This document shows positions 36,370 through 48,734 of a stretch of DNA of 64,000 nucleotides, in pieces. The stretch is taken from positions 10,296,336-10,360,335 of the forward strand of contig LNAC01000032.1 in NCBI GenBank assembly GCA_002007465.1, written 5' to 3'. A program made the translations under genes and the position numbers. Source of the DNA: Ailurus styani. Its lineage: Eukaryota > Chordata > Mammalia > Carnivora > Ailuridae. The notes beneath the pieces were generated by a model, which saw only the letters and a program-made list of their open reading frames with translations, was not told the origin of the DNA and did no database searches. Within the stretch, counting starts at the first letter, position 1, and every line of letters begins with the position of its first letter.

Positions 36370-37835
36370 GTCCGTGAATGCAAATTTCAGGGCTGCTGCA
36401 GTACTACCTCTGAAGCGATTAAGAGAGCTTTGTAGAGTTCTCACGTGACACCTCATCATAATTGGCTGACTTCGGGTTAAATATGAAGTCTGATCATCCC
36501 AATCTGGCCTCTCGGTTTTTTGCTGTTTGGTGGCACATACTTACGTAAACAAATGTTCTCTGTGTAAACATTTATGAAAGTCAAAATACCAAAACAGATT
36601 AAATATAGAACCAGGCTGGATGCCACATCAGTGTTTTAGTGGCAGCAAAAAACATCATCTGTTACATTTAATTATTGTGGTTAGTTTGAGTTTTGTTGGT
36701 TTGATCGTGTTGGTAGTTGATTTGTAAATGTCTTTGGGATTTCATACCAGTTTTCTGTCTGTGCACATTTAAAGACTATTTTAATAACCGTACATCAACA
36801 TTCAGAGTCCGCGAGTATTTTATTTTAAAGAGGGTTCATGCATCAGTTGAGAAGCCCAGATTAGGTCACTCAGGGTGTTCAGAAAGGGTCCTGTGCGCAG
36901 CAGATTTTTCCAGCTTGCTGGGTACTCAGCACATGTTTCTTCGTCCAACTCACACATCGGGCAGGGGAACACTTTTACCCTTCTGGTTCCTGTGAGTGTT
37001 AAGTGGTTGGGTCATTCTGCCTGTGCGGAGGAGCTGGTTTTGATTCCCATGTGCTTTTAGCAGAAAGGGGGAAATTTTCTCGTTTTCATTGTTTGCTAGG
37101 TTCTGTCTTCCATCTTCTGTTCATCAGACATAGCCACTCACAAATTCTCATTTTTTTCCCTTTAAATTAGGCACACCATTATTCTATCTTCCCGTTGTTT
37201 CCTTTTACACATTTTTATATTAGGAAGTGTACTCTTGGCATGTTCTCAGCCCCCTAGGGATAATATCCGAGCTTTCTCCAGGCTTGCTTTCTCTGGGAAC
37301 TCTGGGCTCTTCACAGATCACACCGTTAGTCCTCACAGTGGCTCCCGGAGATAGGTAGGATCAGACAGAGCGTTTGGGTGTGGGAACAGGAGGGCTGGAG
37401 GGGAGTGTCTGGGGAGAGCAGTGGGTTACTCCTTTTATGTTAGCATTTCTGCTTTAGGCAGACTTTGGCAAGTGCACCTATTTTCATTTTTTCTTCAAAG
37501 CATTTTGCAAGTGATAACAGTCATTAACTTCATTGCTGCAGAATGAAGTAAAAGGGATACTAATGTAGCTATTGAGAAATAAGAACCTTCACTCAAATCT
37601 TTTTAGGGTCATTAAGAAAGAGCAGTTTTAAGTGTTGGCTTTGGTGTGATTTTTTTTCTAGGATTTGGAGTGCCTTTAAATTGCTCTTAAATTCTGAAAC
37701 TGAGGGATCAAAAGAAACCCCTCTAATAATGAAGTTGTCTAGAGTCTCTTCAGTTTAGCTGTTTGAAGGTGCAAGATTAATATTCCTAAAGCTCAGCTCT
37801 GATCATTTCAAAATTTTGTTTTGTTTCTTTTTAAA
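36370..37835. other. Unique AT-rich intronic sequence
   Basis: No repeat or coding element recognised. Confidence 0.5.
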
Positions 37836-37837
37836 CA

Positions 37838-38030
37838 TTATGAGCTTTGAAGTCAAAAGACCCGGCTTCATTTTATGGGCTGGTTATATAATCTGCCTGA
37901 TTCTCACTTCCTCGTCTATAGTGGAAATAATAGTAGAAATAATAATCTCCACCTCAGAAGGTGTTGTTACAATTAAGTGAGATCATGTGTAGGATGCTAA
38001 GGATAGTAGGTGTCAATAAAACTAAAAATA
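37838..38030 (+). repeat. MIR
   Basis: GAGCTTTGAAGTCAAAAGAC, TTCTCACTTCCTCGTCTATA and TTGTTACAATTAAGTGAGAT. Confidence 0.75.
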
Positions 38031-38099
38031 AAAGTCAGAAGCTGAAAACCTATAAGGTTTTCTCTGTCCCTACAGTATAAAATCCAAAATTTTAATTTA

Positions 38100-38202
38100 A
38101 AAAAAATTTTGAGTAGACTCCACACCCAATGTTACACTTGAACTTACAACCCTGAGATCAAGAGTTGCATGCTCTTACCGACTGAACCAGCAAGATACCC
38201 CC
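38100..38202 (-). mobile_element. Old CAN-SINE fragment
   Basis: TTGAGTAGACTCCACACCCA, CAACCCTGAGATCAAGAGTT and CTGAACCAGCAAGATACCCC show a reversed, diverged SINE of an older type. Confidence 0.75.
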
Positions 38203-38379
38203 AAATCCAGATTCTTGGGTACCACGTTCTAGACCTTCCACACAGTCTGGGCTGGAATAACCTAAAAACTGAGTTGTTCCTTTCCAACCAAATAGGCAAC
38301 CTCACTCTTCCTTTTCCATAAAATAAAGAAGTGGTTTTCAAATTTTTTGACCAAGACCCTCAGTATGACATACATTTTA

Positions 38380-38555
38380 TTTTATTTTTTAAAGATTTTA
38401 ATTTGTCAGAGAGAGAGGAAGCACAAGCAGGGAGAGAGGGGCAGGCAGAGGGAGAAGCTCAGCAGGGAGCCCCATGCGAGGCTCTATCCCAGAACCCTGA
38501 GATCACAACCTGAGCCAAACGCTGACGCTTAACCGACTGAGCCACCCAGGCACCG
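38380..38555 (-). mobile_element. CAN-SINE, antisense
   Basis: TTTTAAAGATTTTAATTTGT, AGGAAGCACAAGCAGGGAGA and GAGCCACCCAGGCACC. Flanked by GACATACATTTTA (38367-38379) and GACATATATTTTA (38556-38568), a 12/13 target duplication. Confidence 0.92.
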
Positions 38556-38569
38556 GACATATATTTTAC

Positions 38570-40845
38570 GTACAAGATGAGTTTCATGAAGCAGTCCTTC
38601 ATCTTACCTCGTGAAATACATCCTATTCTGTTTCACTGAAGAAGGAAATTCTGGTCTTGACCCATTAAACTGCTATGAGCAGGTTTCCAGATCTGGTTGA
38701 AAGACACAGATCTAGAAAGGCTCTTCCTCTCCATTTCTTGAAATTCTACCCTTCCCTCGAGACCCATACCCTCCTGTGAAATCTTCCCTCATCTTGGCAT
38801 CGCATGACCTTCTCTGAACTTAACGTTTTTCTCAGTCTCGTTGATGGCATTTACTGCAAATTGGCTTTTATGTTAATTATTGATTTATAACTTATTTCTG
38901 TGACTAGATGGCAGGTGCCATCGGGCTTGGTCCCTGTGGTCATTTATCAACCTGTGCAGGTGGGGGAGGGGGGTTCCCTACACACACCGCCCCCCCCCCA
39001 AGCCTTCTGAGGGGTTTGTTAAGAAATCATTCAGTGTCTTGGATGCTTCGCTCCCTTTATGCTGACCTTTGAGAGCCATAAAATCAGTGCGTGTGGAGGG
39101 GTGAGTGTGGGGGTGGGGAGCTTCTTGCCACGACTGCTGTCTAGATCCGCCATTTCATGGGCTGGGCTGCCTCGGATTCCTTGTGTATGTGGGAAAGAGT
39201 GCTATCGGGCCGGGGTTGTGATTCCAGCTTCTAAATAGAGATTCTCCATTTCCCTTTTCCTGACGTGACTGGATCTCAGAGCCTTCTTTCAGCTCCAGTG
39301 GTATGTGAACCAAGACGAGCAGCCGCTGCCTCCCTGCCGGAGCACAGCCTGGGATCTTGAACCCTTGAGCCTTTGCGCCGTGGAACGCATAATGGTTTTA
39401 GCCCAGGAGACCTGTATTTTATCCCACCATACAGTTTTAGATAGGTTTCCGTGTGTGTTCGCTGCTCTGTAGACCCTGGATGTGAGGGGAGTTATACACA
39501 GTATTGCTCATGTGGAGCCTTTCTTCTGCAAGAACAAAAAATACTGTATAGGCCAGGAGAGAATGTTGGCATCTTAACCAAACCCCCTCGCTCACACCTG
39601 GAGTGCAGTTTGGAGATGCTGACTAACGATGAGATTTAGAGATGTGCAGGACCCATTTTATGTTTACACAAAATTATCTACCCAGAGATCGACCTCTTTG
39701 AAGGAACTGATTTAATTTAGGAAAGTTATTCTTTCTCTTTTAAATCTAATTTCGGAAGCTTGACTGAAATAGTAAAGATACCAGAGAACTATCTGTGCAG
39801 TAATGTAAATGAATAAATCTAGACATGGCAACATCAGTCTTGGGACAATACATGGGTAAAATACATCCCAGAAATATCTGGGAAGTCATAGACTTAAAAA
39901 CAAATTACTTGTCACTGCTTGCTTCATTAGATGTTAAGAAAACACACTGATGACGGCATAATAAAATCCAGTTAAAGTTACTGATGCACGGTTTTTATAA
40001 TGACTTCCTTTTTAAAGAGACTGATGGACCTTTAGGTTTCTATAGAAAATCCGTTCATGCATAGGCAATTTTTTTCTCTTTTGAGCATCACACACTTATG
40101 GGGACTTATAAAGTGAGTTTAGCTTAATTTGGTGCTCAGAGAATTTGCAGACATGCTTCCTTATTTAGGCTCTCTGCCATCCAGTCTGCCATTCAGCAGA
40201 GCTCAGACGTGTGTCCAAGGAAGCAGGATTGGTCTCAAAGGAGATTTGGAGAAAAACTTCTTCAGTATTGAAAAAGCTTGACAGAGTCATGTTCACGTGG
40301 AAGTCCATTTTGAGACAAGGAAGTTAAAATCAGGTGGCTTATTTTGCACTGCTGGCTGAAAGCCCGTCTGATAGGATTGGCATGGAACACTAATTAATCA
40401 CCCAGGGTCTCCTCATTCACTGATCACATGACATGAAACTTCCCTGCTGGCCGAGTCTCAAGGGCAAACCGTGGGCTTCCAGCCAGCTTATTTTTCATAA
40501 GTATTATGGTACCTCTAAATTAATGTGAACCTAATATATGTGTCAGTGGTTTACTTTCCCATGGTGACCCTCCCTGGTAAAACAGCTTTCATTGAAATCT
40601 TATATGGACAATGAGAAGAAGTTCTTTGCAAGGTGGGGGCGGGAGGGGGGAAGATTTAGACTCCTCTTTGTAATCTTTCTTCCCATGGTATATACTGTTT
40701 TGGTTCTGAAAAAAATCTGGATGAATTGAATAATGCACAGGTGATATGATAATTGCCTTTTGCTATCTGAAAAATAAGCCTATATGATGCTTAAAGACTT
40801 TTTCCCTGACATTTTTCACTGCAATAATAGTGCGTTTATTGAGTG
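38570..40845. other. Unique intronic sequence
   Basis: Low repeat content; a C-run with flanking CACACACCGC at about 38975-39000 is the only low-complexity feature seen. Confidence 0.5.
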
Positions 40846-40847
40846 CA

Positions 40848-41020
40848 TGCTGTGTACTAAACACAGAGCTTAATTCATTAGTTCTCACGTCAGTCCTGTG
40901 TGGGTACTATTACTGCCTCCATTTACAGGTAAGAAAATTGAGAGCCTGTCAACTTGTCTAGGGTCACATCTAGTAAATGCTGCGGCCCAGAATTGAACCA
41001 TGGTTTGTGGCCACAGGGCA
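40848..41020 (-). repeat. MIR, antisense
   Basis: GTGGGTACTATTACTGCCTC, CATTTACAGGTAAGAAAATT and TCTAGGGTCACATCTAGTAA. Confidence 0.85.
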
Positions 41021-41024
41021 TGCT

Positions 41025-44000
41025 CATATGACTGTGTTACTGTGCCTTTATACTCTCCCTTGTAACTTGAGGAAAATATCAGTGGCCTTAGTCTTTAAAG
41101 ATGTCACTCCTGTTCCCATATTGGATTTTTACATTCATGTGAATTAATCATTTAAGAAGCATGTTGATCTCTAGGATGTTGTTTTATGTCTTCAGATCAT
41201 TTTAATATGCACCTTTGTTCAGAGAACAGAAAGTAGTGGGCATCTTTAAACCAGAGGAAATAGGTACAGCTTATTCATAAATCACTCACGCTGTTGTTCA
41301 TCTTGAGACGCTTCCAGACAGTTGTAATAGAAGAGGAAAATTCCAGAGAGCACATACCCAGATCATTTCTAAAGCAGTGCCTATTGAGAACCTAGCCTTC
41401 CACCCTGAAGCTTTGAGTGGTTTGGCTGCCACTTGTCTTACATGTAAATTAATTTCCAAGAGACTGTGTAATAAACTTATATAAAAGAGTCATTTGTCAA
41501 AACCCATTTCCCTTGTTAGAAATACCTAACTAGGGTGAACAGGTTGATATTTAGGGGGTTATATGGGTTCTGTGTGAAGCCAATACTTTTCTCCTTAGTA
41601 TGCAGTGCTGATGTTCTTGGTTGAAAAGAATCCATTCCATTTCTTTTTATAGTGTCATGAAAAGTTGGAAAGAGGAAACACTGAGCTGAACATACAGAAT
41701 AAATAACTAAATGGTGCCTTCAGTCTGCCCTTTTGTTCTCAGACGTTCCCCCTCCCCATCCTTTGTGAGTCATTGAGCCGGTAAGACTGATCAAAGATGC
41801 CTCAGTGTATAGAACATTTATATGTGGAGGTTTATTTGTCATCCACAACAAAGGACTAATTGCCTCTAGGGCTTCTTTCACATGATAATCAATGGATTTG
41901 GATCTCCTGGGTGTGCTCCATGTATCCTGTATTCCTCTCTCAAGATGGTTTAGGTTTTGATCGAATATAAAGCATCAAAAAGATGACATCAACCCAGTAA
42001 AAATATTAAGGGGATTTTAAGCATGTGTGTGGAGATGTAAAATGTTCTTGCTCGATTTGGTCAGAATTGTAACTTCTCTGGTAGCTATTCAGAAGGCCAC
42101 ATGGCATTTCTAGGATGATGCATCAAATTTTAGCATTTCAAAAGCCCACTGGGGCTTCATTCAGTTTTCATTTTAATATGAACTTAAGGTTCTCAAAGAT
42201 GATTTCTTGGATGCCTGTTTTACTAGTGTTATCAATAAGATTTTATTTTAAAGAAATATTCTGAACTCTAACGAGGAGTAGTGTACTCTGAATACAGTTT
42301 CTTCTAGTGACTTTGCCTAAATGGGGAGAGCGTGTGTGTGCTTGCACGCACCACGGGGCGGATAGGTTGGGCACTGTTACTCTGCGCATTCTGTATAACA
42401 TTGAAAGAACTGTTCTTCAGTCACGTTCTTCTGGTGTTCTTGTTAAAGAAGTATTTCCAACTAAGGCTCAGTAAAGTTTACCAAGATTTACCTGAAATAT
42501 GCAGTTATTTCTTCGAAATGTTTTTAATAATTACAGTCAAATGGGAATACTTAAAAGAAAGAATTACACATTGACTAAAGACATCTGTTTCGTAATAGTC
42601 ACTTTTCCCCCAGAAAATGTATAGATGTCATTATGTTTCTTAGAAAAGAGAGTGGTTTATATTGGGAAGACAGAAGAAACAACAGAAATTTAAAACCTAC
42701 AGATACATGGATGCAGAGAGTATTTGGATTAAGCTAAGTGGGGGGAGGGGGAGTCCCCTCACCTCTGCCTGGGAGCTGACTTCTGGTAGGACAGAGCAGG
42801 GGGAGATGTGGGTGCTGGAGCCCAGTCTGTTGGGTGAGAGGGAAACACAAGCTTGTCTTCTGTAAAACAAGAAGACCGAATGTCAGGAACTGTGAGGGGT
42901 CTGAGATTTTGCCCTGCCTGCCAGTTGACACGTCACCTTGCCCCAGTGTCATGGATGCTGTGACCGAGACACCAGACTCCTGAGTCAGAGACCTGAGGAC
43001 TTTACCAATCACGGCACTACTCATAGCCCGACTAGCAGTATTTTTCATACTCTTTTCCTGTGCGCCAGTTTCCAGAGGGTGAAGCAGAGGAGGCCAGTTG
43101 ACCACTGGATACAGAATGAGCCGTGTTACAGGACGGGGGTCCCTGAATTTAGGGAACCCCAAACTTTCATACTTGGCCGTAAGCCTGCCTGATCCTTTGC
43201 AGGATCTCTGGAAGGAGACACTGTCTTCCAAGGCTGTCTGCTATATAAATTTCCTCGAAGATAGTCTGAGACAAACGACTCACTTTCTAATTCCAATCAA
43301 TTCCTCCCCCCATAAGAAGAGCAGAAACTTGAGGAGATGATCTCCTAACCTAAAATATTCGTATTTTCCACGAACGATTAGTGCGTGCGGATTCCTGAGG
43401 GCTGTGGGTGGGCCAGATGACACGACCAGAGGCTACAGCATGTGACTTACCCTGTTGTTTTAACAGATGGATAAAATGTGATATTTTCATCACATCAAGT
43501 ATCTATACAGCCTAGCCTTTTCAAAATATTCCTTTGTGTTGGCTCACCACAGTCCTGTGTCACTGGGGCTGGGGGTGGTCTTCTCCCTTTACTCCTAAGG
43601 AGACTATTGTTCGATTCCTTGACCAGATTCACACAGCTAGTTAACATCCTGGTTGGCATAAACCTGGGGGTTCCTGACACCCCATCTGTCAGTCTTTGAA
43701 GTGCATAACTTCTTCCCTTTGGTCTCATACACAAGGTGAAGGATGTTACCAGCCACTGTAGAGGTGACCCCAGACCAGTCCCATGTTCCTTTTTTGGTCG
43801 GTGCCACACCTGCCAACCAATCTTGGGTCTTGCCCAACCACACCAGGCACTGGGTTGTTTGGTGATAGTGCAGTGGTGTCCAGAGTCAGGAAACAAGTTT
43901 GAAATAAGGGAAGTTACTTTCTGTAATGTTTTCTTGTTCTAAGTTTCATTTTCCACTTGATTGAACATGAGCCATCTCCACTGATTCGGCCCCTTTCTAT

Positions 44001-44200
44001 GCCTGACTTCACGTATAAGTATAGGTGATAGATTTTCCTTCTGTGGGCTTTGGTGACATCTCCCTTTCCCCACCACCCCTCTGTCTCCTTCTTTGTAGTC
44101 TCCCCTTCAAGTTCCCCTCTGTGTACCTCCCCACAAATCTCCGTGTTCTCTAGGACAGTGCGTTGGCTCTCTTCTGCACAAAGTCTCTATATGGCCTCAG
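41025..44200. other. Unique intronic sequence
   Basis: One of the longest stretches in which I recognise almost no repeats. A weak antisense MIR-like piece may lie at 43540-43650. No exon-like element was identified. Confidence 0.5.
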
Positions 44201-44204
44201 CAAT

Positions 44205-44375
44205 AACCACAAGTTACCGAGCATGTTCTATGTGCCAGGCACTTTGCACAGCGCCATGGGTGTGTTATCTCATTCAGTCTTCTGAGTGACCCTATCGATG
44301 GGTACTGCGATTCTCTGGATTTTACAGGGGGAGGAAACAACCGAGAGGTTCATTGTTTGTCCAAATCTAACCTAA
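44205..44375 (-). repeat. MIR, antisense
   Basis: CTATGTGCCAGGCACTTTGC, GTTATCTCATTCAGTCTTCT and ATTTTACAGGGGGAGGAAAC. Confidence 0.85.
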
Positions 44376-44625
44376 GTTCACCGCGGGAGCGACCTTGCTG
44401 ACCAGCCTCTCAGTCCTCATGTGTCTGTGCCAGGACATTTTCACTTGAGTGCTTGAAAGCGAACTCTAACATTGATCTTGCTCCCTTACCTCAGTATTCC
44501 TAACTTCAGACTCAATGCTGTAGCCTACCTGGTTGCTTAAAGTTAAAAACCTGGAAATTTTCTTAGATTCTCTTCTCTTCCCCGTCTCCCGCAAGTAATT
44601 TCCCTCGTTCATTTGACAGACATTT

Positions 44626-44810
44626 TTTTTTTTAAAGATTTTATTTATTTATATGACAGAGAGCACAAGCAGGGGGAGCTGCAGAGGGAGAGGTGGAAGC
44701 AGGCTCCCCGCTGAGCAGAGAGCCCGATGTGGGGGCTCAGTCCCAGGACCCGAGGATCACAACCTGAACCAAAGGCAGCCGTGTAGCCCACTGAGCCCCC
44801 CAGGTGCCCC
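44626..44810 (-). mobile_element. CAN-SINE with 11-base target duplication
   Basis: Antisense copy of the CACAAGCAGGGGGAG type (GAGAGCACAAGCAGGGGGAG) ending GAGCCCCCCAGGTGCCCC. GACAGACATTT flanks it at 44615-44625 and 44811-44821. Confidence 0.93.
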
Positions 44811-44919
44811 GACAGACATTTAAGATCTGCTGTGAAGCACACATTGTGCTGAGTTTGGGGGGGATGCAGAATGAACTAAACAGACAAAACCCCCTGCTCC
44901 TGTGGGGTTTGTCTTCATA

Positions 44920-45025
44920 GAAATGAGTAGTTCCCTTTTCTAGATCTGGACACTGAGGGCTGAGGAGGGTAAGTGACTTGCCCAGGGACACATGTTTAGG
45001 TTTTAGACCCAGGCATTCTGATTCA
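44920..45025 (-). repeat. MIR, antisense
   Basis: GATCTGGACACTGAGGGCTG and GTAAGTGACTTGCCCAGGGA with ACACATG following. Confidence 0.8.
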
Positions 45026-45240
45026 AGGAACCATGGTCTTAGCCTTACACAGTAAGCTTGTTGTTACGATGTCCCATAGGGTCTTCCCCTTAACCTCTTC
45101 TGTCTGCATCCTCTTGCCACTGCCACAGCCTTTGGGGCCGGTGTCCTCATCACCAGGATTACTGCAGTAGCCTCCCAACTCGTGTCACTGCCTGTGGGCT
45201 CACCTCGCTTTGGTTCATTCTCCGTGCTGTACTGGAATGA

Positions 45241-45439
45241 CCTTTTCTTTTCTTTTCTTTTTTTAAAGATTTTATTTATCTATTTGACAGAGCCCAAGTA
45301 GGCAGAGTGGCAGGCAGAGAGAGGGAGAAGCAGGCTCTCCACTGAGCAGGGAGCCCGATGCAAGGCTCGATTCCAGGACCCTGGAATCATGACCCGAGCC
45401 GAAGGCAGAGGCTTAACTGACTGAGCCACCCAGGTGCCC
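45241..45439 (-). mobile_element. CAN-SINE inserted in L2
   Basis: Antisense copy with a (TTTTC)n-rich tail, CCCAAGTAGGCAGAGTGGCA and GAGCCACCCAGGTGCCC. Short duplication TGGAATGA at 45233-45240 and 45440-45447. Confidence 0.93.
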
Positions 45440-45584
45440 TGGAATGATTTTTCTAAAATGCAATCTGATCCTGTCACTGTTTTTGCTAAAACCCTTGGTT
45501 GGCTTCACCTAGCTTGGTGGTGCCTTGGTTTCCCCAAGACACAAACAGCCTGCAGGGACTAGGCCCCTGCTTAGCAACCCCCAG

Positions 45585-45725
45585 CGGAAAGGTTCTCAGA
45601 CTTGACCATGTATCACCATTACTTGGAGGGCTTGTTAACACAGGGCTTGCTGGGCCGCACCCCCAGAGTTCTGATGCAGTGGGTCTGAGGCCACCTGAGA
45701 ATTGCATTTCTGGCAAGTTTTGGGG
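45585..45725. mobile_element. MER5A-like hAT fossil
   Basis: GGTTCTCAGACTTGACCATG, TCACCATTACTTGGAGGGCT, CCCCCAGAGTTCTGATGCAG and GGGTCTGAGGCCACCTGAGA fit the MER5A nonautonomous hAT-Charlie family. Confidence 0.75.
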
Positions 45726-46159
45726 GGTGATGCTGGAGCAGGAGGGGGAGCACCGCTTGCCGGGGCCCAGGCTGATGATCTCTGCTTCAGTGCTGGAAGC
45801 TCTTGCCATCTCTGAGGGACGTACGTGCTCTTTCAGGCTCCCATCCTCCTGCCGGAGGTGGTCTTCCTGTCTCCTTTCCTCTGGAACACAGTTCAAGTGT
45901 CCCTTCCTAGGAAGCTTCTTCTGACCCCGCGGGGATCTCCTGGCCGGGCCTGTGTTTCTGTGGCAACGTGTGTCTGGGAAGGCTCCGCTCCTGGAGCTGC
46001 TGTGGTTTCCCTTGTTTGTTTCTCCCCCACTCACTCCCCCCCACCCCATGGTTAGCTCCTTAAGAAAAGAGATCATCGGTCACCTTTCTATCCCTCACAC
46101 CTAGCAGAGTGCCCAGTGTATACTGGAGAGACTCAGTAAATGAATTGAATCATATAATC

Positions 46160-48730
46160 CTACTTGCACTTTAAAAAAAAGTAATCCTGTCTTAAGTTTT
46201 CATTTGCATTAACCTTTAAATCTTGCGGGAGATGTTTTCTAAAACCTGAAGATGTCTCAGCATTATGCCTTATGCATCTGAGAGTCTTAAACTTTCAAGG
46301 CTGCCATTAGCTGGAGTCGCCCAGCTTGGCTGTTTAATACAAACAGCAGGAGCTTATTCCCGCCAATGCTGATGTTTGTCTGTAGATAACAACTTCTCCT
46401 GCCTATGGTTTGAAATACTTGAGTTATCCATCCGTCCTCCTCGTCCTCCTCGTCCTCATCCTCGTCCTCGTCCTCATCCTCGTCCTCATCCTCGTCCTCA
46501 TCCTCGTCCTCATCCTCGTCCTCATCCTCGTCCTCATCCTCGTCCTCCTCGGCCTTTAGAACCTCTTTCTGGTCTGTTCTTAGCCTTGGTTTTATCTAAT
46601 CAGAGGGTTACAGACGGAAGAGCCCAGGCAATGTAAGCCTTTTTCCCAAGACAAAGATTAGTGGGCTGTAATTTGCAGCTTCCCTCTTTCCATCCAGAAT
46701 TGCATCACTTTAATCCCTCACGTTCCTTTCTCCGTGCCTGCATTGCCTGCGTAATTTCCAAGAAGAATACAGGTTTTATTGCCTGCAGAGCCTTCCCCTT
46801 TTCTCTCCCTTCCCAGCTCACGTTACTAGTTCCTGCCAAGATGTTAAGTTCCAAACTTGAACAAAGGAATTTCCGAACAAGATTGTCCCTGAGTTGCAGA
46901 CATGCCTTCGAGGGGGCGCTTTGGCCTTTTCTTGGTGTGGTACGAGGTCAGAGGCAGAGAGCCCTTCTGCCCTTTCTTTCCCTTTTGGAAAACAGGCTCC
47001 TTCCTGCACCCCCTTACCCTTCTTCCAGGCTCTTGCTTTGGGAACCATTTCTTGGGCTCTAACTCTCCTTCTGCTTCCAGAACTCAACAAGCAAGCAGAA
47101 GGCAGCTCTTTCTTTTCTTTCACGGGGATGTGTGGCTGAATTATGTATTTCTTCTTCCACCAGGTGACCACAGCTTTACTGAGTAGTTCAGAACCACTGG
47201 AGCTCCTACTCGGATATTTGGAAAGAAATCCCACCCTCTGCCACGTCTTTATTAGTCTCCAGAGCCCTGTCATGCTCATATCTGTTCTGCACACTTTTCT
47301 GTTAACAGGGACTAAGCATGAAGGAAGTTAATCCAGTCTCTTATTTATTGTCTTAGGATTCTCTTGGTTGCAGGTAACAGAAAGCCCCTAAAGTAGCTTC
47401 AGCTAAGACGGGAGTGGGGAGCATGTGCTAAGGACCCAGGGCACTGCTTGGAACCCAGGATTGGGAAGTGCAGCCGGGGGTCTTGGGCATAAGGAGCAGA
47501 GAGTGGTCAGGATTGGAAGTTGCTCTTGGTGTCTCTCCTACTTTCTCCATCTGATGCTTTCTCTACCGCGCCCTGGTCTGTTCTAGCGTCAGGGAGACTG
47601 GGGCTCTGAAAAATCACCTGTCCAGGACCTGATTCCTGGGGAAGAGAGACTCTTGTCTCAGCCTAGTATTTGCTGGAATGACTTCCTGAGCCACATGTCC
47701 CACCTCGGTCAACTCATCAGTCTGGAGAGGGGAGTGACCCTCCTTTTCAGACAGGGATGCAGGGGCCCATTCTTGTGGGTGGGGCTGGTTTTCAAAAAGA
47801 AAGGGTACAGATTGAGAAGCTACCCAACCTCAATATTGGTTATAATTTATATCCCACGTTCTTGCAGAAGAATTCTATTTTTATAAGCTGGCATAATGAA
47901 ACCAAAACCCATTTACAAAGGAGATAGCACAAAAACAAGGAGGCCTAAAGTTAGGGAGAGTGACGATGCATCAAGAAGCCCCAGTGCGAAGAAGCTTACT
48001 TTAACGTGGGATTTCAAAATTAGTAGGTATTTAAAATCTGGGTCCGTGCCTACCCCAAATTCCTGAGTCAGATTGCTAAGGTCAATAGAAAAGATCTTAA
48101 ACGTGATCTCAGTATTCTGACTAGAGTTTATTAGTTTCTTTTAAATGCACAGGCATGCTTGTGTTCACTGTTCCTGGAAGGACCCCCAGCCGGGATCAGA
48201 GAAGGAGCAGATTAATTGGAGGGCAGTGCTGCTGTCCCCTCCACCCGGCACAGGTGCTCTGGGTCACACAGCCCCAGTCACTTCTGTTGTCTGAGCCCTG
48301 ATTGTGTCACCCCTTCACGATCCTCTGGGTGGGTGAATGGCAGCAAGGGTCTAGGTGGTGGGGGTGCAGAAGTTCAGAAGAGAGAGGCTTCGGATCACCG
48401 AACGAGGAGGTTTTCTCCTACTTAGAGGAGGCAGGGCTCGAAGGAGGGTTCCATCTGGACCCGCTGTGCGTCTGGGCAGAGGCGGCAGGCAGAGAACTGC
48501 GTGAGGAAGGGGAAGGCGCTAATGCACAAAGTACTGACCACACCAGGGGCCGCCACGGGCTCCTGGGATGCCACCCAGTCTCACAGGGTCCCATGGACCC
48601 TGACTCGTTTGGTGCATTTCCTGAGGTGCCCTTGGTACCTCCATGGGGCTCTAGGAAGTCCGGAAACCCTCCAGTGCTGCTTTCTCTCCCGGAGAGCCCC
48701 GTCATCACTGGGGCTTCACAGCCTCACCCC
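46160..48730. other. Mixed unique sequence, tandem repeat and old repeat text
   Basis: Apart from the CCTCRT tract, 47345-47640 resembles the unassigned repeat at 26580 (TTGCAGGTAACAGAAAGCCC). The rest is unrecognised. Confidence 0.45.
46431..46551. repeat. (CCTCRT)n tandem repeat
   Basis: About twenty hexamers alternate CCTCGT and CCTCAT, making an effective 12-base unit CCTCATCCTCGT over about 120 bases. The regular CG sites give a short CpG-dense tract. Either strand can be read as a dipeptide repeat (Pro-Arg-Pro-His on +, Asp-Glu-rich on -), but there is no sign that it is translated. Confidence 0.95.
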
Positions 48731-48734
48731 ACCT

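Larger units (their letters stand above)
45085..46150 (+). mobile_element. L2 LINE 3' region, interrupted by a SINE and a MER5-like element
   Basis: L2-type text is seen at about 45085-45232 (ATTACTGCAGTAGCCTCCCA), 45448-45500 (AATCTGATCCTGTCACTG) and 45830-46150 (AAGCTTCTTCTGACC; GTTAGCTCCTTAAGAAAAGA; AGTAAATGAATTGAAT). Insertions at 45241-45439 and about 45585-45725 break it up. Confidence 0.72.

Noticed and set aside
45486..46076. 196-codon antisense frame
   Set aside because: It runs across L2 and MER5-like sequence in reverse and has no recognisable domain.
46431..46551. CRISPR-like array
   Set aside because: Regular repeats without distinct spacers in a mammalian intron; it is a microsatellite.
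46376..46636. Pro-Arg-Pro-His dipeptide-repeat protein
   Set aside because: It is simply the translation of the CCTCRT tandem repeat; no evidence of transcription as a coding exon.
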